DNA of 43,404 bases from NCBI GenBank assembly GCA_946622285.1, contig CAMOPK010000007.1:1-43404 (forward strand), written 5' to 3'. The notes below the pieces were generated by a model. The model worked only from the letters and a program-made list of their open reading frames with translations. It did no database searches and was not told where the DNA came from. The position numbers and the translations under genes are program-made. Source of the DNA: an uncultured Bacillota bacterium (GTDB taxonomy: Bacteria; Bacillota_I; Bacilli_A; RF39; UBA660). Shown here one piece after another: positions 15,342 to 23,190 of this stretch (position 1 is its first letter; the number at the start of each line of letters is the position of its first letter).

Positions 15342-16466
15342 TTAAATTTGCTTCTTATCGCGCATTGTAATCATGTAAATCGTTTCAGCAAGTGTAACAA
15401 TTACAAGGGCAATTGCTAAGAACTTCCAGATAGTATCTCCATCTTTGCATTCTTCACATACTTGACACTCTTCACATTCTTTTTGTGCTTCCTTACGATT
15501 TACAGTAACACGATATACTTTCTTATTTCCATCTTTATCAGTTACTGTAATTTCATATACGTTCTCGCCATCTTTTAACTCACTTGGTCCAGTCATATTT
15601 TTTGTTGAATTAGCATCTTCCAATGTGGAATTAATTTCAACATTTTTAACACTATTTTCAACATTTAATACATATTCTGTTTTATCAGGATTAAAGTTAA
15701 TATTATAGCCTTTAACTTCTAATGTTTTTAAATTAGTAGCTGTATTTTTTACAACTTCTTTAGTTGGAACAGTAACATTGATTGTATATACTCTCTTTGC
15801 TCCTGATTCAGCTGTTACAGTTACTGTAATTTTATTAGTACCTTCAACTAATGTTGGAGAACTAACTTTTACAGTTGCTTTTTCATCTTCAGCAACAGCA
15901 TTTACCTTTAAAGCTGCTCCTGGTTCATTTACTTTAATTGAATAAGTTGTTGTATCACGATCAAATGCTATAGTATATCCTGTGATTTCTAATGAACTTA
16001 AATAATTATTTGTTGATTTTGGTTCACCTACAGTTAAGGTAGTTGTGTAGTTAGCACATGTTTCATCATCAAGTGCATCATTTTGTAAAGTTGAAAGATA
16101 AACTTTCTTTAATGTTAATGTTGCTGTATTTCCAGGAGTCGCTGTTGATTTTGCTTTAACATATATTTTAGCAGCTGTTCCTTTGTTTGGAATAAACTTT
16201 GAAAGACTACCTGTATAAACTAAGAAGTTATTTGAGCCAGTCTCAAGTTTATATGAAGATGTTGTTTTTTTAATTAAAACTTCAAAATCATCACCATCTA
16301 CAGTTACTACTGCTTGTGCTCCATTTATTTTATTACTTGAAGAAACTACAACTGGTAATGTAACTGTTTCTCCAGGTGAAATTGTTTTTGTACCGCTTAC
16401 ACTAATAGTTCCAGCTTTAATGCAAAATGGTAAAAGTAAAATTAATAATAAACTTATTTTTTTCAT
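15342..16466 (-). CDS. Membrane-anchored cohesin protein with cadherin-like domains
   Basis: This 374-residue surface protein has a signal peptide (1-18) and an N-terminal domain (about 20-145) that reads as a cohesin: Thr-Ile-Ser-Val-Ser-Gly, Pro-Gly-Glu-Thr-Val-Thr-Leu-Pro-Val, then alternating strands to Leu-Lys-Lys-Val-Tyr-Leu-Ser. Two cadherin-like beta-sandwich repeats follow (about 155-235 and 243-325), each with a Leu-Lys/Glu-x-Leu-Glu-Val/Ile start and a Tyr-x-Val/Ile-x-Val-Thr end. Next come a CxxCxxCxxC cluster (Cys331, 334, 337, 340), a transmembrane helix at about 347-364 and a basic tail, so the cohesin faces outward. It is two bases downstream of a dockerin-bearing gene, making the two a natural receptor-ligand pair (inference). 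There is no LPxTG motif. Confidence 0.82.
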   Translation of the reverse strand: MKKISLLLILLLPFCIKAGTISVSGTKTISPGETVTLPVVVSSSNKINGAQAVVTVDGDDFEVLIKKTTSSYKLETGSNNFLVYTGSLSKFIPNKGTAAKIYVKAKSTATPGNTATLTLKKVYLSTLQNDALDDETCANYTTTLTVGEPKSTNNYLSSLEITGYTIAFDRDTTTYSIKVNEPGAALKVNAVAEDEKATVKVSSPTLVEGTNKITVTVTAESGAKRVYTINVTVPTKEVVKNTATNLKTLEVKGYNINFNPDKTEYVLNVENSVKNVEINSTLEDANSTKNMTGPSELKDGENVYEITVTDKDGNKKVYRVTVNRKEAQKECEECQVCEECKDGDTIWKFLAIALVIVTLAETIYMITMRDKKQI

Positions 16467-16468
16467 AT

Positions 16469-17932
16469 TTATTCATCCCCTTCTAATGCTCTTATAGCAA
16501 TCATATTAACGTCTGTTACTGTAACAACATTATTATTATTAATATCAGCTGCCATTTCTTGATATTCACTTAAATTCAATGAATCAAGTGCATAATAAGC
16601 AGACATTGCAACATCTGTTACTGTAATAGCACCATTGTTATTAACATCGCCTTTAACAATTACATGATATTCTTTTTGAGTAGCATTATTATCAGTTACA
16701 CTTACAACAGCTCCATTTGGAACATTTTCATGATTACCAAAATTGTATACTAGTGTTCCTAAATTATTAACTAATTCAATTTGGTTTTTAAAATCATTAA
16801 TGCTAAATAATTTATTTAATATTAACAATTCTTTTGCATAATTTATGCTTACTTTAGCATCGTGATTAGCAACTAATTCAATATCATAATCGCCAAGTAT
16901 TAAATGATCTCTTAAGTATTGAATAGCTTTTTCAAACTCAGTAGTTCCGTTTTCTAAAATTGTATTAAGTTTTGTTTTAACTGATTCAATATCTAGCTCA
17001 CCAATTACTTCGTTTATTGCTGAAACAAACTTATCATTTACACTTGAAACTTGATCAATTTTTTCATAAATAATTTCATTCTTTTCAGCATCAGTTTTAT
17101 CACTTTCAGTTAAATCAGTTACATAATCTTCTAATTTTGTCCATCTATTTTCAATAAAAGTATTAATTGGATCATTTAAAGCTGTTTCCACATCATTTAA
17201 TAATTTATTGAAGTCTTCACGGAATTTTTTCTTAATTGTTACATTGAATAGTCCTTCTGAACCGCCTAATGTTTCAAACACTTCTGTATATGCATCTAAT
17301 GAATTCATATATTTTGTAGATAGTGCGGCCATTAATGAAGCTAATTCTTTATATTCATCAATTAAATTATCAAGCTCACTATTTTTAATATTAGCATTAG
17401 CATTCAATTCATTTTTTCCAACTGCTGTAACAACGTTCCCTAGGGATTCAACAGTATTAGATATAGTTGGTTTTATAGTATTAAATGAATTTTTAATTTG
17501 AGTTAATAAATCAAACGCACATTCTATTCCTTCATTAGTACCAGTATCCATATTTAATGAAGCTTGGTTTGTTCTAACAAAATTAATCAAATCTTGTTTT
17601 AAAGTATAGTATTGATTAATTTTACTAGCCACTCCAATACTAGTTAAATTTGGATCATTTACTGCATTTTCAAGTAATGCAAATGCAGCACTATAATTAT
17701 CTGCATGTAAATTAGTGCTAATTTGTTTTAGAGTATCAACATCTAAAGCATTAGCCACTCTTGATTGATTGTTGCCTAGATAGTTTTTGAAATTAGTTAA
17801 AGCTGCATTTAATTCAGCAGATTCACTATTAACTCTAGCTATCATAGCATCAGTATCAGTTCTTAATGAAGCACTTACTGCTGGTATATAAAGCAGCAAA
17901 CTTATCATCAAGATTCGGAAAATTTTTCGCAT
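16469..17932 (-). CDS. Secreted helical protein with C-terminal type I dockerin
   Basis: This 487-residue exported protein has a signal peptide (1-21, ending Val-Ser-Ala). A long, mostly helical middle follows (about 22-390) with many Asn, Leu and Lys residues and no recognised enzyme motif. The last 60 residues (428-487) form a dockerin: two 12-residue calcium loops, Asp429-Asp440 and Asp463-Asp474, each Asp-x-Asn-Asn-Asn-x-x-x-Thr-Val-Thr-Asp, followed by helices. Dockerins bind cohesins, and the next gene in the same transcript encodes one. Dockerin proteins usually carry an enzyme; here the payload looks like a coiled or helical spacer or a new domain. RBS AAAGGATG precedes the ATG. Confidence 0.82.
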   Translation of the reverse strand: MRKIFRILMISLLLYIPAVSASLRTDTDAMIARVNSESAELNAALTNFKNYLGNNQSRVANALDVDTLKQISTNLHADNYSAAFALLENAVNDPNLTSIGVASKINQYYTLKQDLINFVRTNQASLNMDTGTNEGIECAFDLLTQIKNSFNTIKPTISNTVESLGNVVTAVGKNELNANANIKNSELDNLIDEYKELASLMAALSTKYMNSLDAYTEVFETLGGSEGLFNVTIKKKFREDFNKLLNDVETALNDPINTFIENRWTKLEDYVTDLTESDKTDAEKNEIIYEKIDQVSSVNDKFVSAINEVIGELDIESVKTKLNTILENGTTEFEKAIQYLRDHLILGDYDIELVANHDAKVSINYAKELLILNKLFSINDFKNQIELVNNLGTLVYNFGNHENVPNGAVVSVTDNNATQKEYHVIVKGDVNNNGAITVTDVAMSAYYALDSLNLSEYQEMAADINNNNVVTVTDVNMIAIRALEGDE

Positions 17933-17957
17933 TTTATCATCCTTTCTTTATTCTTTC

Positions 17958-19907
17958 CTACTGAGGCCATAAATCCATTGACCCAACTTGCCATAAATTA
18001 CAATTTCCTACGCGATCACAAAGAGAGTTTTCTTTGAGATAAAATAAAGTTGTATTATATACACCGTAAGAACTAATATTTACTGTATATGAATTAGTCT
18101 TAGTGCATTTACCATTGTTACATGTTGTTACCGTCTCTGCAACATTATTAACAACACTATTAACATCGATTCTATTTCTATCTCCTGTTTGTTCCATCAT
18201 ATAAAATTTATCTCTAGAAATGCTTGTTGTTTCAAAAATATCTTCATTTCCTTCATAGTATTCATATGTACAATTAAATTTAAAATTAATAGAAATTGGA
18301 GGATTGAAATTAGTTGTCGTTATTGTATAACCATTATTACCATATGTTATATATGGTCCACTTATTAATTGTGCACTATTACAAGCATTTATATTATTAC
18401 ATCTTGGGAACTCACAAGTCGGTTTGGCTGTTGAAATAATTACATAAGCTGTTGTTACTAAATCACTTTTATTATCAGAGCGATCACTTGCAGCAAGTTT
18501 GATTTCGTATTTGCCATCACCGCTTAATATATTGTCATTAAATATTTGACCATTTACATATATTTCATACCCAGCTACTCCACTACCGTCATCAGTGGCT
18601 CCCGATGGTTGACTTATTTTAACAGTGCCACCAGAATAATAATAAGGCATACCATTTTTAGTTGTATCAACAAACGTTCCAGTATCTTCAGATACATAAA
18701 TTGATCCGCCATTTTTAAATTCTGGTGCTGTTTTGTCAATATTAGTTACTTTATAAATCATGAAATCTTCAGTACCGGTATTTTTACATCTAATGCCTAG
18801 TTTATAATTCCCGTTTTCACTTACGATTTTTGTTGTAGTATCATTCCAGAAATTACCACCATCAGTTGTATATAAATATCCACCGCAGTTTTCACTTGAA
18901 TAAAGTGGAACAATTTCTAAAGTTACATTTTCACTTGTCCAATCAACTTTATCAACGTTAACCCCAACAATTAAATTTTTATTCTTTGCCAAAACTGTAA
19001 CAGTTACTAGCATTGTTGAAGAGTTGCCTGAAGAATCAGTTGCCGTATATGCAATTTCATAAGTCCCTGGGCTAGTTGTTCCATTATATTCATCTTTTGT
19101 TTTAATACAATTTACATTTGTAGAAAAGTTATCACTTGCCGAACAATTAAAACTTGCAGTTTCACCTTCCACTACTCTAACAGAAAAAGGTTTATTATAT
19201 GTTGTACCTTTATGACTAACATATATTTGTGGTGGTGTTTTATCTTGAACAACAATTGTTCTAGTCATCGTCGATGAAAACTTATCGTCCTTAACAGCAT
19301 AAGTTTCTTTAAATGTTCCGACTTTTGAATACTTATTACTGCTCAAAGCTGTTGTATAATCTCCTGCTATAGTTAAGTCATAATAGCAATTTGCTGCATT
19401 TGAAACAGCGTTTCCAACTCGCTTTGTACAAACTAAATCGTTTCTTTTTACAACGATACCTTGTTCATCAAAATTTTCTCCTAATTTAACATACATTGGT
19501 GAATCGCCATTGATAGCAACTGAAATATCTAAATCACAGTAATAATTTTCCATTTTGGATTCACCATCGAACTTAAATTCAAATTCACCATCACTATTTT
19601 TACTTATATCAACAATCAAACTATTATCAAATGGTTCTTCAGTTCTTGGATTCTTTAAGTCATCTTCTAATAAACTAGATCTTTTTAAATCACACAGTGT
19701 TATTTGATTATTATCTGAAAGTGTATTAGCATTCTCAACTGCATAAGTTCGACTAGCATCAAGAATACTTGTTATTTGTAATTGATATAGTTTTTCGGTT
19801 GAGTTTTTGACTATCCCGGTTATTGAAAAAACTGCAATAATACCAAGAGTAACCATGATAATGATGACAGTCATCATCTCAACTAATGTAAATCCGTTTT
19901 TTCGCAT
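17958..19907 (-). CDS. Giant type IV prepilin-like protein with Ig-like domains
   Basis: The 649-residue product starts with a class III prepilin leader: Met-Arg-Lys-Asn-Gly, cleavage before Phe6, Glu10 at mature position +5, then a hydrophobic helix. A short pilin-like region follows, then beta-rich modules. The block after Asp-Lys-Thr-Pro-Pro-Gln-Ile (about 225-310) is an Ig/HYR-type domain, another begins at about residue 395, and a Cys-rich C-terminal domain contains paired cysteines. Ordinary pilins have 100-200 residues, so this is more likely a minor tip adhesin or pseudopilin than a major subunit. It heads the operon with the dockerin and cohesin genes and should be processed by the prepilin peptidase at 36837-37601. 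Confidence 0.82.
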   Translation of the reverse strand: MRKNGFTLVEMMTVIIIMVTLGIIAVFSITGIVKNSTEKLYQLQITSILDASRTYAVENANTLSDNNQITLCDLKRSSLLEDDLKNPRTEEPFDNSLIVDISKNSDGEFEFKFDGESKMENYYCDLDISVAINGDSPMYVKLGENFDEQGIVVKRNDLVCTKRVGNAVSNAANCYYDLTIAGDYTTALSSNKYSKVGTFKETYAVKDDKFSSTMTRTIVVQDKTPPQIYVSHKGTTYNKPFSVRVVEGETASFNCSASDNFSTNVNCIKTKDEYNGTTSPGTYEIAYTATDSSGNSSTMLVTVTVLAKNKNLIVGVNVDKVDWTSENVTLEIVPLYSSENCGGYLYTTDGGNFWNDTTTKIVSENGNYKLGIRCKNTGTEDFMIYKVTNIDKTAPEFKNGGSIYVSEDTGTFVDTTKNGMPYYYSGGTVKISQPSGATDDGSGVAGYEIYVNGQIFNDNILSGDGKYEIKLAASDRSDNKSDLVTTAYVIISTAKPTCEFPRCNNINACNSAQLISGPYITYGNNGYTITTTNFNPPISINFKFNCTYEYYEGNEDIFETTSISRDKFYMMEQTGDRNRIDVNSVVNNVAETVTTCNNGKCTKTNSYTVNISSYGVYNTTLFYLKENSLCDRVGNCNLWQVGSMDLWPQ

Positions 19908-19962
19908 AAGCCACCCATTCTATTCTATTAATATATTAACATAAAAATATGTAAAAATAAAT

Positions 19963-20007
19963 AAAAAAATATAAGATAAAATTAAAAATTCGTTTTATCT
20001 TATATTT
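19963..20007 (-). terminator. Terminator of hydrolase paralogue D
   Basis: A 15-bp A/T-rich stem (19967-19981 with 19993-20007) is followed by Ts on the minus strand and begins three bases after the stop codon. Confidence 0.75.
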
Positions 20008-20010
20008 CAT

Positions 20011-21549
20011 TTATTTTGATTGTAGTATCATCCAATCAATAGCATCTGTTTTTAAATATACTTCATGTTGAATGTGCAAATGACCTATATCTTTAATTGG
20101 AAAATACTTAATATTAACACCATTTGATTTTAAATAAGCAGTATCTGGTTCATTTATTTTATGGTTACCATCACTAGTACCAGTAAATACAGCTATTTTA
20201 ATATCTTTCATTTTTGTATAATCTTTATTAATCCATGTTGGTGCAAGGGCAACTGCTACCGAAAAAATTCCTGGATATTCAGTAATAAAATCAAATATTG
20301 CAGCACCACCAAGTGAAAAACCTGTAATTGATATTCTTTTAGTATCAATATTATAATTTTTAACGGTTTCATCAATTAAACCTTTTAAATCACTGAAGCA
20401 TGATTTCCATCCGCCATTATTTTCTCCCCTACATTGAGGTGCTATATATATGGCATTTGATCTAAGTCTTCCTGTTCGCATCTGACCTGTAAATATTTTT
20501 TTATTTTCACCATGTAAGTCAATAGTATTATTGATATTGCTTCCAAATCCACTTACTTCATGCAAATATACAACAAGTGGATTTTTTTTGCTTAAGTCAA
20601 GATTGTCAGGATAATAAATAATATAATTCATTCTCCCTTGATATCTCATATTTTGATTATAATTTTTATGAGAATATGTATTATAGTCCTGGCTAATTGC
20701 AACAGGCCATGTATCTTCAATTGTAATACAACTTATTATTTCATAATTTCCCGCTTTATCATAGACTGTTACAGAAGTATTACGAGCAACTTCATCTATA
20801 ATATAACTATTAACATTCAAATCTTTCTTTTTGTCATTATAGTTATAACTATATTTATTAATTTCATTTTCATCTTTAGCTGTTACAAAAATGGTAGTTT
20901 TTCCTGATGCAATTGTTGCTTTACAACTTCCAGTTGGCTTTTTCTTATCAATATTTTTTATTTCTAAACTTTTTTCAATAACCATACCATCTTTTCTTTT
21001 AATTGAAAAAATATATTCATCATTAGAAGTAACTTTGTATGTAAGTATATTATTTTTAATGGTATTACCTTCTGGATCAAGAATAAAATCAAAACCTGTT
21101 CCCTCTGCTCTTAAAGTAACAATTACATCACTATTAGTTAAATCCTTGGGACTATAATCTATACTTATGTTCAAATCTTTTAAGTCTTCAATTACCGTAA
21201 CTAATCTTACTTCTTCAATTGATTTACCACTATTATTTGTTACTTTATACTTGATAGTATAATTACCAATTACATTTGAATTAACATTTCCTTCAACTGT
21301 TACTCTATCTGTTAAATCTCCTTCTTTTGTATCATAAGCCGTATAACCAGGGTCTTGATATTCTTCTCCTTTTATAACTGATACTTCTTTATTTCCTTTC
21401 AATGTCAATGTTAATGTTGATGATATAGTTGATTTAGTTTTTCTTTCTTCATCATTAGTAGGCATTAATAATATAATTACAATTATTACTATTAGTAACA
21501 TTAATATGAAAACTATATATTTAGAAATAAAATCTTTTAATTTTTTCAT
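20011..21549 (-). CDS. Membrane-tethered Ig-stalked alpha/beta-hydrolase (paralogue D)
   Basis: This 512-residue protein has a short basic N-terminus, one transmembrane helix (about 11-30) and no cleavable signal, so the rest faces outward. A DUF5011-type Ig domain spans about 46-120. A module with Phe-Asp-Phe-Ile-Leu-Asp-Pro-Glu-Gly-Asn at 153-162 and a module opening Lys-Pro-Thr-Gly-Ser-Cys near 204 follow. The alpha/beta-hydrolase (about 300-512) has the triad Ser412 in Gly-Phe-Ser-Leu-Gly-Gly, Asp460 and His490. The oxyanion-hole HGxG of the other three copies is here His-Glu-Val-Ser-Gly, so activity or specificity may differ. Feruloyl- or acetylxylan-type esterase is the closest guess; substrate unknown. 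It is a single-gene unit with a copied leader. Confidence 0.83.
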   Translation of the reverse strand: MKKLKDFISKYIVFILMLLIVIIVIILLMPTNDEERKTKSTISSTLTLTLKGNKEVSVIKGEEYQDPGYTAYDTKEGDLTDRVTVEGNVNSNVIGNYTIKYKVTNNSGKSIEEVRLVTVIEDLKDLNISIDYSPKDLTNSDVIVTLRAEGTGFDFILDPEGNTIKNNILTYKVTSNDEYIFSIKRKDGMVIEKSLEIKNIDKKKPTGSCKATIASGKTTIFVTAKDENEINKYSYNYNDKKKDLNVNSYIIDEVARNTSVTVYDKAGNYEIISCITIEDTWPVAISQDYNTYSHKNYNQNMRYQGRMNYIIYYPDNLDLSKKNPLVVYLHEVSGFGSNINNTIDLHGENKKIFTGQMRTGRLRSNAIYIAPQCRGENNGGWKSCFSDLKGLIDETVKNYNIDTKRISITGFSLGGAAIFDFITEYPGIFSVAVALAPTWINKDYTKMKDIKIAVFTGTSDGNHKINEPDTAYLKSNGVNIKYFPIKDIGHLHIQHEVYLKTDAIDWMILQSK

Positions 21550-21588
21550 ATACTCACCTACTATAAAAATTATAACATAAAAAGAGGT
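21550..21588 (-). repeat. Shared promoter-leader element, copy 1
   Basis: This 39-base block gives, on the minus strand, a T-tract, TGTTATAAT (hexamer 21569-21574) and the leader AGTAGGTGAGTAT just before the start codon. It is identical to copy 3 and nearly so to copies 2 and 4. A possible -35 TTTAAA (21591-21596) falls in the loop of the upstream terminator. Confidence 0.8.
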
Positions 21589-21601
21589 CTTTTAAACCTC
21601 T
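21576..21601 (-). terminator. Terminator of hydrolase paralogue C
   Basis: An AGAGGT/ACCTCT stem (21583-21601) with a following minus-strand T-tract overlaps the TAG stop of the upstream gene and abuts the next promoter. Confidence 0.75.
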
Positions 21602-23138
21602 ATTTTCTTGTTTGAGCAATCATCCACTCAATTAAATTATATTCATTAAATGCCGGTGGCTGTGCTGCATGTCCTTTGCCTTCAAGTGGATAGAATTTTG
21701 CTTCAATACCTGCTTGTTGTAATTTTGTAACCGTATTTTTACTTGAACTATAAAGTCCATCATTAGTTCCAGTAAATACAGCAATTTTAACACCCTTCAT
21801 CGCAGCATAATTGCTAGAACCACCTGCTGGTGCTAATGGTGCTGCAGCAGAGAAGAAACCTGGCCATTTTGCAAGAGCATCATATACCGCTCCTCCACCT
21901 AGAGAATGTCCTGTTATAGATATTCTATTAGGATCAATATTATACTGTGCAACAACTCGATCAATCAATGTTTTTAAATCTCCAAAACAATCATTTTTCC
22001 AACTTTTGCTACTAGAATTACATTGTGGGCACAAGAATACTGCTCTTTGTTGAAATTTTCCATCTCTCATATTATTTGCAAATGTGGTATTAGAATTAAA
22101 TGAACCTCCAATATTAGAACCAAACTCTCCTGATCCATGTAAAAATATTACTAGAGCATTTTTATCTTTTAAATTTAAATCATTTGGATAATAGAATAAA
22201 TAATTAAGTCTTCCAAGATGACCAGTTTTATCATAATACTTAGCTGACGTTTGAACATAATTTTGATTTTGTTTAATTGGCCATGTATTATCAACAGTAA
22301 TACAACTTACTATTTCATAATTACCAGCTTTATCATATATTGTTACTGAAGCATTTCTAGCTACTCCTGAAACTGTGTAAGTATTCGATGTTGATTCATA
22401 CTTTTGATTGTTTAAATTATAATTATACTTACCAATTCCATTTTCATCTTTAGCAGTTACTACAACAACTGATTTTTCAAGAGTTACAGTATCTTTACAA
22501 CTACCTGTTGGTTTTTTCTTATCAATATTTTTAATCTCTATGCTTTTTTCGATTACGTCTCCATCTTTTCTTCTAATTGAAAATAAATATTCGTCATTAG
22601 AAGTAACTTTATATGAAAATTCGTTTTCTTTAACAATATTTCCTTCTGGATCAAGTATAAAATCAAATCCGTCCCCCGTTGCAATTATAGTAATCTCAAC
22701 ATCATTATTTGTTAGTTCTTTGGGATTATAATCTATTTCAACATTTAAATCTTTATAATCTGGAATTACTTTTATAATTCTTGTAGCTGTTGCAATTTTA
22801 CCTGTGCTATTAGTTACACGATAATTAATAGTATAACTACCAATCACATTTGAATTAACATTGCCTTCAACAGATACTCTACTTGTTAAATCTCCTTCTT
22901 TTGTATCATAAGCTGTATATCCAGGATCTTGATATTGTTCTCCTTTCACAACCGATACTTCTTTATTTCCTTTTAAAGTTAAACTTAAAATAGAATCATG
23001 ATTTACAGGTTGATTATCATTTTTACCTTGTGGTAATAGAAGTATAATTATTACAACAACTATTAAAAAAACAAGAATAAAAACAATATATCTTGAAATA
23101 AAGTCTTTTATTGTTTCCAAAATACTTTCATCTTCCAT
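21600..23138 (-). CDS. Membrane-tethered Ig-stalked alpha/beta-hydrolase (paralogue C)
   Basis: The 512-residue protein is collinear with its neighbours: acidic/basic N-terminus, transmembrane helix at about 16-36, Ig-like DUF5011 domain at 51-124, Phe-Asp-Phe-Ile-Leu-Asp-Pro-Glu-Gly-Asn at 158-167, and the Lys-Pro-Thr-Gly-Ser-Cys module from 209. The alpha/beta-hydrolase (about 300-512) has oxyanion-hole His-Gly-Ser-Gly at 334-337, nucleophile Ser412 in Gly-His-Ser-Leu-Gly-Gly, Asp460 and His490. Secreted esterases and PHB-depolymerase-like enzymes share this pattern. An in-frame ATG exists at 23216, but I used 23138, after AGTAGGTGA and matching the paralogues. It has its own promoter and terminator. 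Confidence 0.85.
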   Translation of the reverse strand: MEDESILETIKDFISRYIVFILVFLIVVVIIILLLPQGKNDNQPVNHDSILSLTLKGNKEVSVVKGEQYQDPGYTAYDTKEGDLTSRVSVEGNVNSNVIGSYTINYRVTNSTGKIATATRIIKVIPDYKDLNVEIDYNPKELTNNDVEITIIATGDGFDFILDPEGNIVKENEFSYKVTSNDEYLFSIRRKDGDVIEKSIEIKNIDKKKPTGSCKDTVTLEKSVVVVTAKDENGIGKYNYNLNNQKYESTSNTYTVSGVARNASVTIYDKAGNYEIVSCITVDNTWPIKQNQNYVQTSAKYYDKTGHLGRLNYLFYYPNDLNLKDKNALVIFLHGSGEFGSNIGGSFNSNTTFANNMRDGKFQQRAVFLCPQCNSSSKSWKNDCFGDLKTLIDRVVAQYNIDPNRISITGHSLGGGAVYDALAKWPGFFSAAAPLAPAGGSSNYAAMKGVKIAVFTGTNDGLYSSSKNTVTKLQQAGIEAKFYPLEGKGHAAQPPAFNEYNLIEWMIAQTRK

Positions 23139-23177
23139 ATATTCACCTACTATATAGATTATAACATAAAAAGAGGT
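23139..23177 (-). repeat. Shared promoter-leader element, copy 2
   Basis: This aligns over 39 bases with copy 1, with three substitutions. It has TGTTATAAT (hexamer 23158-23163) and AGTAGGTGAATAT before the ATG at 23138. Confidence 0.78.
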
Positions 23178-23190
23178 TTTAAAAACTCTT
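23165..23190 (-). terminator. Terminator of hydrolase paralogue B
   Basis: An imperfect AAGAGTTTT/AAAACCTCTT hairpin (about 23171-23190) leads into a minus-strand T-tract and overlaps the TAA stop. It is the weakest of this series. Confidence 0.6.

Noticed and set aside
15342-17932. A cellulosome locus
   Set aside because: Only one cohesin domain and one dockerin are present, with no glycoside hydrolase and no carbohydrate-binding module.
19930-19942. Palindrome TTAATATATTAA upstream of the giant pilin as an operator
   Set aside because: It is entirely A/T, short and expected by chance in this sequence; no clear -35/-10 pair relates to it.
20638-21157. Plus-strand open frames of 88-89 codons inside hydrolase paralogue D, and similar ones opposite other genes
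   Set aside because: They lie antisense to clearly conserved coding sequence, are low-complexity (Ile, Ser, Phe-rich) and lack ribosome-binding sites: shadows of A/T-rich genes.
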